Positions 33,443-40,244 of a DNA stretch of 64,000 nt are shown here, piece after piece (the stretch's first letter is position 1; every line of letters starts with the position of its first letter). The notes beneath the pieces are model-generated. The model was not told where the DNA came from, did not search any database, and was given only the letters and a program-made list of their open reading frames with translations. The position numbers and the translations under genes are program-made. This stretch comes from JBAXSK01 sp044358815. Lineage in GTDB: Bacteria > Cyanobacteriota > Cyanobacteriia > Pseudanabaenales > Pseudanabaenaceae. The stretch spans positions 1-64,000 of the forward strand of contig JBIKNH010000001.1 in assembly GCA_044358815.1 (NCBI GenBank). Reading direction: 5' to 3'.

Positions 33443-34662
33443 TTCTGTCTTGCCTCATTTTTGACAGTCCAGCCAATCCAGAAAGGATCGTGACCAGGAA
33501 TGACTCGTTTGAGTTCTGCTTGAATTTGTTCAAGTGTTTGTAAATTATCAGGATATACATAATCAGGATTTCTAGTAGCCCAAGCTTGAGCCGCACCAAT
33601 TGCTACCTCTGCTTCACGAGATCGCGCTTGTTTGAGGTCAAAAATTTCTGAAGTCAGCCATCCCACCACATCACCTTGCTTTACCCAAGGAATTTCATTG
33701 AGAGTTACCTCGCTTCCAAGTAACTCAAAAAGAAATAATTTGTCTAGCTCTTCCTCAAAATATGGTTCAGCAGATGCTAACACCATCGGTGAATGTGTCG
33801 TTGTAGCAACTTGCACCTCGATTGCTAAATTTAATAATTTACAAACTTGAAGAATAGCAGGAAGAATAGTTCTTTGCCATTTTGGATGTAAATGTGCTTC
33901 TAATTCATCAATTAGAAAAACAATTTTTTTGAGTGGCTCGGTTCTCTTAAATTTTGCAATTTGAATATGTTCTTCCCAAGCCCAGACAAGTACATATGCT
34001 AAGTTGAGTATTCTTTGAATACCTGAAGAAGCATGAGTTACAGGAACATTGCCATAGGGTAAGGTAAGAGTAGGAATTTGACGGCTATCATCTACTGAAA
34101 GCCTTACAGATGAACCAACTTGCATTAGCTCATCGGGATGCGACAGATGTTGAATTACACTTTGGAGAATTTGATAAGGTGTTTCTGTTTGCTTTAGCTG
34201 CCAATAGTCAAGATCATGAATCAGCCCCATACAAGGTATAGAGCCATTATTTAATATTAATCCGTTCAGAACTTGATGTGATGTAAAGTTGTAAACTTCA
34301 TCAGGAGTGAATTTTCTTAATGGATCGAAAATCGAAAATCCTCCATCAATACGGCTATAGATAACAATCTCATCTTCTTGAGAACGCTGAAAGTCTTGCC
34401 ATCTTTGTTTGTCAAATAGAAAGACACTCTCACATTCTTCTCCATTACTGGCTTGAAAGCGAATATATGGAGAAGTATCTTGGTCAAAATTTGGTAGTGC
34501 TGGCAAGCCAATCCAATTATCTGTCAATGCAAACCAGATCACATCAAGTAGAAAACTCTTGCCTAAGCCATTGTCACCCGTAAGAATGTTGAGGCGATCG
34601 CCAAACTCAATTTCAAGATTTCTTACAGAACCAATACCTCTTAAGTTTAATTTAGTTAACAT
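33439..34662 (-). CDS. AAA ATPase, Septu PtuA-like, module B
   Basis: Walker A is LNILTGDNGLGKSFLLD; an ATHASSGIQRI-like signature appears as VTHASSGIQRILNLAYVL; Walker B is VFLIDELEAHLHPKW with catalytic Glu, and the switch His is in ATTHSPMVL. The C-terminus ends RVIPGHDPFWIGW, a tail seen in ATPases encoded next to HNH proteins of this type. In Septu, PtuA forms a complex that restrains the PtuB nuclease until infection. It lies 56 bases after the TOPRIM-type gene and overlaps the HNH gene by 4 bases. Confidence 0.9.
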   Translation of the reverse strand: MLTKLNLRGIGSVRNLEIEFGDRLNILTGDNGLGKSFLLDVIWFALTDNWIGLPALPNFDQDTSPYIRFQASNGEECESVFLFDKQRWQDFQRSQEDEIVIYSRIDGGFSIFDPLRKFTPDEVYNFTSHQVLNGLILNNGSIPCMGLIHDLDYWQLKQTETPYQILQSVIQHLSHPDELMQVGSSVRLSVDDSRQIPTLTLPYGNVPVTHASSGIQRILNLAYVLVWAWEEHIQIAKFKRTEPLKKIVFLIDELEAHLHPKWQRTILPAILQVCKLLNLAIEVQVATTTHSPMVLASAEPYFEEELDKLFLFELLGSEVTLNEIPWVKQGDVVGWLTSEIFDLKQARSREAEVAIGAAQAWATRNPDYVYPDNLQTLEQIQAELKRVIPGHDPFWIGWTVKNEARQK

Positions 34663-34718
34663 TGCTTATCCCTTTTTATTTATTTCAATTTTATGGATTC
34701 GTAATCGACACATATCAT

Positions 34719-35516
34719 TCATGATATAACCTCTGTAATTTCTATCAAATCCCTCAAAAAATCTACGAAGGATTTAATAGCAGGAATCTGCTGCATAGTA
34801 CTACCACTAATCCATTCGTTATCAGCAATGCTTACAGTGTTTGTTTTACCTGGCTTGAGGACACTTACCACCGTCGCTATGGTTGCTTTGTCCTTATCAA
34901 ATCTCTTCCACTTTATCTCAGAGAACTGATTAATATAGTCTTTAGCTCTTTTCATATAGACTGGATAAGCAACCTCACCACACTCACAAAGCAATGTATC
35001 TAAGACTCCTTGATCTGAATTATTGGGTAGTATGTATATCCATAAATTGGGCGAACCTTTAACCACAGTACCAGCTTGATTAGGGAAATTGGGAAAATAT
35101 TCTTTTAATTCATCACAATATTCTTTAGCTTTGTCATTAGGAGTCTCTTTATCAGCATCAAGAATAATTCCAAACCCTGAAAAAGCTTCAGGATCAATAT
35201 TAGATAAAGCATCACTTATATTTTGAAGAACGCTATTATCTTCTCCAATCAAGTTCTGAAACAGATTACTACCTTCCCCGACATAGATAGCTACTGACAA
35301 ATCATTAGTATTCAAAATTGTTGGCATATTTAGCCTTGTGTAATACTTTTTGGTCTTTTTAGGATTGTAAGTAGGCACAAGTGCTTGCCATAAGGATTCT
35401 AGTGGCTCTGTTTCCTGATTCCAAGGGGAAAATTTTAGGAACTCACGCAAAATTCTAGCGATAAAAGCTTGGTCATGGTTACCTTCAACGATTATCAAGA
35501 CACATCGCCGATTCAT
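34719..35516 (-). CDS. TOPRIM-like DUF3226 protein paired with an ATPase
   Basis: The N-terminus LIIVEGNHDQAFIARIL supplies the TOPRIM Glu (VEG), and GFGIILDADKETPND supplies the DxD pair that would bind metal. The segment SPNLWIYILPNNSDQGVLDT follows the DUF3226 pattern (xWIxPxNxxxGxLxx). TOPRIM nucleases of OLD and PARIS systems act with an ATPase partner; here the ATPase and TOPRIM parts are separate genes whose start and stop overlap by one base (TAATG). A nuclease role is inferred from fold and context. Confidence 0.82.
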   Translation of the reverse strand: MNRRCVLIIVEGNHDQAFIARILREFLKFSPWNQETEPLESLWQALVPTYNPKKTKKYYTRLNMPTILNTNDLSVAIYVGEGSNLFQNLIGEDNSVLQNISDALSNIDPEAFSGFGIILDADKETPNDKAKEYCDELKEYFPNFPNQAGTVVKGSPNLWIYILPNNSDQGVLDTLLCECGEVAYPVYMKRAKDYINQFSEIKWKRFDKDKATIATVVSVLKPGKTNTVSIADNEWISGSTMQQIPAIKSFVDFLRDLIEITEVIS

Positions 35517-36646
35517 TAACGAACCTCCATACCCAAGTTTTCTCGGAGGCGTTTTAATCTACTCCAGTCATGCCTAACTACTTTCATTTGGTTTTCTTTG
35601 GGTTCAAGTCTATAAAGTACTAAATCTAATGATTCATCATTGACGGCTAGTAAAGAATCTATGGCTTCTAAGCTATGGGTAGTTGCAAATATTTGTACAT
35701 TCATTTCTTTGCTCCATTTCGATAACCATTGAAAAGAAGTTTGTAATGCTTCTGTATGAATTGTTGCTTCTAGTTCATCAATTAATAAAATTCCTCCTTT
35801 TACACTCGCAAGTTTTAGAGCAATATGAAGTAACCGCCGCACACCATCACCAAATAAACTTAGAGGAACAAGTCCAAGTTTTTTATGTTGAATGTAGATA
35901 TTAATGCGAGATCCTGGAGGTATCAGAATTTCTATATCTAAAATGTCTTGATCCATCTGATTAATTAAATCTAAAACATCAGATTTAAAATTATAAAGAC
36001 TTGCTTCCGATAGCAGATGAATCTGACCTATATTCAATCGATGTGATGTTGGTGTAACCGTAGATATAGGCAATTTAAATTCTTTTTTTGTGGACTTCTT
36101 AGACAGAAGGAAATCATTCTCCCAAAGTTGATATTTTTCAGAGAAAATCCGATCTTGCTCTGCAAATATTGTCAATTGACTACCATATAAATCAATTTGT
36201 AGTTCTAACCCTTTTCTTACTTCCTCTTCAAGAGACTGATCATCACCTTCACCATCATCAACCAAGGTATTCATGTGGACAAACTGTTGTTTTTTCTTAG
36301 GTGAAAACACCGCTTCAATACCTTCACATAAGGCTCTCAATTTCTTAATAGCAAAATTGCCATCGCTAGATATGGAGATACCGACCATATCCAATAATTC
36401 CTTATTAAAAAGCCACATTAGAGCTTCAATCGTTGGGATGCGTGAGTCTTCCCTCTGTCTGGCAGCATTGATCCAGCTTTTTAAATCCGTCGGATCGCAA
36501 TAGATTGATAAAGCTTCAAGAACACTAGTTTTACCCGAGTTATTAACACCAACAAGCAAATTAATTTGTCCGAGGTCTTTTAGCTCAAGCTCTTTTAAAC
36601 CTCGGAACTGATGAATTGTGATATTAGATAGGTTTCTCGTGATCAT
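35516..36646 (-). CDS. AAA_15-type ATPase, module C, first gene of the nuclease cluster
   Basis: The N-terminal strand ITIHQFRGLKELELKDLG leads to Walker A INLLVGVNNSGKTSVLEAL; a signature-like LFGDGVRRLLHIAL, Walker B GILLIDELEATIHTEA and the switch His in IFATTHSLEAID complete an OLD-type ATPase. The central insertion (about 60-220) is acidic and charged. It is the promoter-proximal gene of a six-gene minus-strand cluster, divergent from dnaK, with a G-tract cluster in its leader. The next gene is the TOPRIM/DUF3226 partner. Confidence 0.92.
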   Translation of the reverse strand: MITRNLSNITIHQFRGLKELELKDLGQINLLVGVNNSGKTSVLEALSIYCDPTDLKSWINAARQREDSRIPTIEALMWLFNKELLDMVGISISSDGNFAIKKLRALCEGIEAVFSPKKKQQFVHMNTLVDDGEGDDQSLEEEVRKGLELQIDLYGSQLTIFAEQDRIFSEKYQLWENDFLLSKKSTKKEFKLPISTVTPTSHRLNIGQIHLLSEASLYNFKSDVLDLINQMDQDILDIEILIPPGSRINIYIQHKKLGLVPLSLFGDGVRRLLHIALKLASVKGGILLIDELEATIHTEALQTSFQWLSKWSKEMNVQIFATTHSLEAIDSLLAVNDESLDLVLYRLEPKENQMKVVRHDWSRLKRLRENLGMEVR

Positions 36647-36711
36647 TATTTCATCTTAGCGTAGCCTGACTTTCCACAGTCAACAGCTTGGCAGAAAAAC
36701 TAAAATCCAAA

Positions 36712-36762
36712 CCCACATCCCCCCAAACCCTTACAGGACACCCCCCAACCCCCCAACTCCCC
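36712..36762 (-). promoter_or_regulatory. G-tract cluster (possible G-quadruplex) upstream of the nuclease cluster
   Basis: Read on the minus strand there are six G-tracts of 4, 6, 6, 3, 6 and 3 bases with loops of 2 to 10 bases. It lies 66-116 bases before the first ATPase start, so it could fall in the promoter or the 5' leader RNA. It could also be a neutral C/A-rich spacer. Tract positions on the plus strand: 36712-14, 36719-24, 36728-30, 36741-46, 36749-54, 36759-62. Confidence 0.5.
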
Positions 36763-36791
36763 GCAATGGTTCGGTAAACTCTACCTTTTCA

Positions 36792-36804
36792 GGTGTAGTA
36801 CACC
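36792..36804. promoter_or_regulatory. Perfect palindrome GGTGTAGTACACC upstream of dnaK
   Basis: Six-base arms around a single G form an operator-like dyad about 90 bases before the dnaK ATG and about 146 bases before the divergent ATPase start. No CIRCE-type element (TTAGCACTC / GAGTGCTAA) was seen. The regulator is unknown. Confidence 0.35.
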
Positions 36805-36893
36805 CTCTCTGTAGACGGGAAAAACTAGCTACTCTTATTGCAGTTGGATTTAGTAAGTTTTAAGTTTTAAAACCTGTAGGAGTTGGAAGCCTT

Positions 36894-38798
36894 ATGGCGA
36901 AAGTAGTTGGGATTGACTTAGGTACAACAAACTCGGTTGTTGCCGTCATGGAAGGGGGCAAGCCAACGGTGATTGCAAACGCCGAAGGCTTCCGCACTAC
37001 CCCGTCAGTAGTGGCTTATGCCAAAAACGGCGATCGTTTGGTAGGACAAATCGCCAAGCGCCAAGCCGTGATGAATACGGACAACACATTTTATTCAGTA
37101 AAGCGGTTTATTGGTCGTCGTCATGATGAAGTGACCAATGAAGCCATGCAAGTACCTTACAAAGTAGTTAACGTAGGTCAAAGCGTCCGCATTGAGTCCC
37201 CCGCCGCTGGTAAGCAGTTCGCCCCTGAAGAAATTTCTGCCCAAGTGTTGCGCAAGCTCAAAGAAGATGCCAGCAAATATCTCGGTGAAGATGTTACCCA
37301 AGCTGTGATTACGGTTCCGGCTTACTTCAACGATTCCCAGCGCCAAGCCACCAAAGACGCTGGTAAAATCGCCGGTCTAGAAGTATTGCGGATCATCAAT
37401 GAACCCACTGCTGCTGCCTTAGCCTATGGTCTAGACAGCAAGCAAAACGAAACCATTTTGGTATTTGACCTTGGTGGTGGTACGTTCGACGTTTCTATTT
37501 TGGAAGTGGGGGACGGCGTATTTGAAGTATTGTCCACCAGTGGCGATACTCACCTCGGTGGTGACGACTTCGATAAAAAGATTGTAGACTTCCTAGCCGC
37601 TGACTTCCAAAAGAAAGAAGGCATTGATCTACGTAAGGATAAGCAAGCCCTGCAACGCTTGACCGAAGCCGCTGAAAAAGCCAAGATTGAACTGTCCAGC
37701 GTTTCCCAAACAGAAATCAACCTGCCCTTCATTACCGCTGATGCCAACGGTCCCAAGCACCTAGAAATGAGCTTGACCCGTGCCAAGTTTGAAGAACTCT
37801 GCTCTGACTTGATTGATCGCTGTCGGATTCCTGTAGAAGCCGCAGTCCGTGATGCCAAACTGGACAAATCTAAGATTAGCGAAGTCGTATTGGTAGGTGG
37901 TTCCACTCGGATTCCCGCAGTCCAAGAACTGGTCCACAAGATTTTGGATAAAGCCCCCAACCAAACCGTTAACCCTGATGAAGTGGTAGCAGTGGGTGCA
38001 GCGGTCCAAGCTGGTGTATTGGCTGGTGAAGTTACCAATATTCTGCTTTTGGACGTAACCCCCTTGACCTTGGGCGTAGAAACCCTTGGCGGTGTGATGA
38101 CTCCTATGATTCCCCGCAACACCACGGTTCCCACCAAGAAAACCGAAACCTTCTCTACCGCTGTCGATGGTCAAACCAATGTAGAAATTCACATTCTGCA
38201 AGGGGAACGGCAAATGTCCTCCGATAACAAGAGTTTGGGAACTTTCCGCTTAGATGGAATTCCTCCCGCTCCCCGTGGCGTGCCTCAAATCGAAGTTACT
38301 TTCGACATTGACGCTAACGGTATGTTGTCCGTCACAGCCAAAGACAAGGGCACGAACAAAGTCCAATCCTTGACGATCTCTGGTGCTTCTACCCTTGACA
38401 AGTCAGAAGTTGAGAAGATGGTCAAAGATGCGGAAAACAATGCCGCTGAAGACAAGCTGAAGCGCGATCAAGTGGAAGCCAAGAACCAAGCTGATTCCTT
38501 GACCTACCAAGCTGAAAAGCAGATTAAGGATTTGGGCGACAAGGTTCCTGCTGCCGACAAGACCAAGATCGAAGGTTTAATCAAAGACCTGCGTGAAGCC
38601 GTTAACAAGGAAGATCACGACAAGATCAAGTCTGGTACGGAAGAACTGAAGCAAGCTCTCTATGCCTTGAGTACTTCTGTTTATCAACAAGGTGGCGGTG
38701 CTGAAGGCGGTCCTGAAGCCCCTGGCACTGACTCTACCCGCGATGCCGCCAGCAACGATGATGATGTAATTGATGCTGACTTTACCGAATCGAAATAG
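36894..38798 (+). CDS. dnaK: Hsp70 chaperone DnaK
   Basis: The ATPase domain shows all Hsp70 signatures: IDLGTTNSVVAVMEGG, VFDLGGGTFDVSIL and VVLVGGSTRIPAVQELV. The substrate-binding domain and helical lid follow, ending in an acidic tail with VIDADFTESK. DnaK folds and disaggregates client proteins with DnaJ and GrpE, which are not encoded here. The 634 residues and clear C-terminal motif match the principal cyanobacterial DnaK2 type. AGGAG lies about 12 bases before the ATG. A terminator follows at 38857. Confidence 0.98.
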   Translation: MAKVVGIDLGTTNSVVAVMEGGKPTVIANAEGFRTTPSVVAYAKNGDRLVGQIAKRQAVMNTDNTFYSVKRFIGRRHDEVTNEAMQVPYKVVNVGQSVRIESPAAGKQFAPEEISAQVLRKLKEDASKYLGEDVTQAVITVPAYFNDSQRQATKDAGKIAGLEVLRIINEPTAAALAYGLDSKQNETILVFDLGGGTFDVSILEVGDGVFEVLSTSGDTHLGGDDFDKKIVDFLAADFQKKEGIDLRKDKQALQRLTEAAEKAKIELSSVSQTEINLPFITADANGPKHLEMSLTRAKFEELCSDLIDRCRIPVEAAVRDAKLDKSKISEVVLVGGSTRIPAVQELVHKILDKAPNQTVNPDEVVAVGAAVQAGVLAGEVTNILLLDVTPLTLGVETLGGVMTPMIPRNTTVPTKKTETFSTAVDGQTNVEIHILQGERQMSSDNKSLGTFRLDGIPPAPRGVPQIEVTFDIDANGMLSVTAKDKGTNKVQSLTISGASTLDKSEVEKMVKDAENNAAEDKLKRDQVEAKNQADSLTYQAEKQIKDLGDKVPAADKTKIEGLIKDLREAVNKEDHDKIKSGTEELKQALYALSTSVYQQGGGAEGGPEAPGTDSTRDAASNDDDVIDADFTESK

Positions 38799-38856
38799 TC
38801 AGTAACTAATTAACCTGACTTTTATTAAATAGTTCTTCAATGGCTATTTGATAGCT

Positions 38857-38900
38857 AAAAAATGGCTGGAGTGGTAATAAATCCCTCCAGTCATTTTTTA
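38857..38900 (+). terminator. Rho-independent terminator of dnaK
   Basis: AAAAAATGGCTGGAG pairs with CTCCAGTCATTTTTT around a 13-base loop and ends in a T-run, about 60 bases after the dnaK stop. Confidence 0.85.
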
Positions 38901-38996
38901 TTATTTTGATGATTTGGGTTTACCGCTTATTCTGGACCAAATTAATTAAAGTGATACGATATTGAATATGTGTTGCTTTTGCTTAATTTCCGGTTC

Positions 38997-40085
38997 ATGG
39001 TTCAAACTCCCGTCAATCCCCACACGATCCCTTCGTCAACCCATCAGTTTACTCAACTACAGGTTTTAGATCAAATTCCTGACGGCTTGCTAGATTTAGA
39101 GCCGCATCAATTAGCCGATTTTCTGAGGCAACCTACTCTAATTCATTTATCAGGTTTGCAAGATCCGCCCCTGTTTGTTTCAGTTTTACTCCACGGCAAC
39201 GAAACCACAGGCTGGCTGGCAATGCGTGAATTGTTGCGCAAATATCAAGATGCACCATTACCCCGTTCTCTTTCGCTCTTCATTGGGAATATCAGTGCTG
39301 CACGGTGTGGACTGAGGCATTTTCCGGATCAGCCGGACTATAATCGCATTTGGGCAGGTGATGCCAATAGCACCAGTTTAGAAGAACAAATGGCGCAACG
39401 AGTAATTGCAGAAATGCAACAACGGGGTGTTTTTGCTAGCATTGATATTCACAATAATACGGGACGAAATCCTCACTATGGCTGTATTACACGCTTAGAT
39501 TCCCAATCCCTTTTCCTTGCTAAATCCTTCGCACCAGTGGCAGTTTATTACACCGCGCCCACAACCACCCAAGCCTATGCGTTCGCTAAATTATGTCCTG
39601 CGATAATTCTGGAATCAGGACAACCGAATTTACCCGATGGTACAGCCCACGCTTTAGAATTTGTGGAACAATTTCTCCATTTAACAGAAATTCCCTGCCA
39701 ACCAATGACAGACCTAGCGCTATTTCATACGGTGGCAATCCTCAAAGTACCTGAGGTAGTAACTTTCGAGTTTGGAAATAACGACGAGGAATCAGCAGTA
39801 AATCTACGGTTTCCAGAAGAAATGGATCACATGAATTTCTGTGAATTAGCCGCAGGAACGGTTGTAGCCCATATAGAAAATGAAACCGAGCAGGAATCTA
39901 ATTGTTTATCATTACCTCTGATAGCTTGGGATGAATCTGGACAGGATCAGACGGAGCGGTTTCTAACTAGAGTTGGCAATCAAATTCAGTTACGGCAAAA
40001 CCTTATGCCTGCCATGATTACCCTCAATTGCGAAATTGTCCGTAGTGATTGTCTGTGTTATTTGATGGAACGATATCCGGTCTGA
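38997..40085 (+). CDS. Succinylglutamate desuccinylase/aspartoacylase-like M14 zinc hydrolase
   Basis: The zinc-site motifs of the AstE/AspA branch of M14 peptidases are visible: LLHGNETTGWLA (His and Glu ligands) and SIDIHNNTGRNPHYG (third His). An Arg/Asn-type substrate region lies between them (LFIGNISAARCG). Such enzymes deacylate amino acids or trim peptides; the substrate here is unknown. The ATG at 38997 is preferred over a GTG at 38970, whose extra residues are hydrophobic with no family support, but no good ribosome binding site marks either. It stands alone. Confidence 0.85.
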   Translation: MVQTPVNPHTIPSSTHQFTQLQVLDQIPDGLLDLEPHQLADFLRQPTLIHLSGLQDPPLFVSVLLHGNETTGWLAMRELLRKYQDAPLPRSLSLFIGNISAARCGLRHFPDQPDYNRIWAGDANSTSLEEQMAQRVIAEMQQRGVFASIDIHNNTGRNPHYGCITRLDSQSLFLAKSFAPVAVYYTAPTTTQAYAFAKLCPAIILESGQPNLPDGTAHALEFVEQFLHLTEIPCQPMTDLALFHTVAILKVPEVVTFEFGNNDEESAVNLRFPEEMDHMNFCELAAGTVVAHIENETEQESNCLSLPLIAWDESGQDQTERFLTRVGNQIQLRQNLMPAMITLNCEIVRSDCLCYLMERYPV

Positions 40086-40244
40086 GCAATATAAAAGAAT
40101 CATCCTAAAAATAGCAGCGCTCAACGTGGAAAACGTCAGCCCGTGTAGCGTTACAATTTTCGTAACCGCCAGATCCTCAGCCCCAAGGTGTGGGAATGTT
40201 AATAGTATATTCCCGTAGTCCGCAGTGGTAGAGGTATTTCAGTC

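Noticed and set aside
32867..34662. Retron (HNH and ATPase genes as retron accessories)
   Set aside because: No reverse transcriptase frame was found on either strand within the island, so Septu-like is the better description.
37550..38213. Long minus-strand frames antisense to dnaK
   Set aside because: They mirror the highly conserved dnaK codons and have no independent start signal or family motif.
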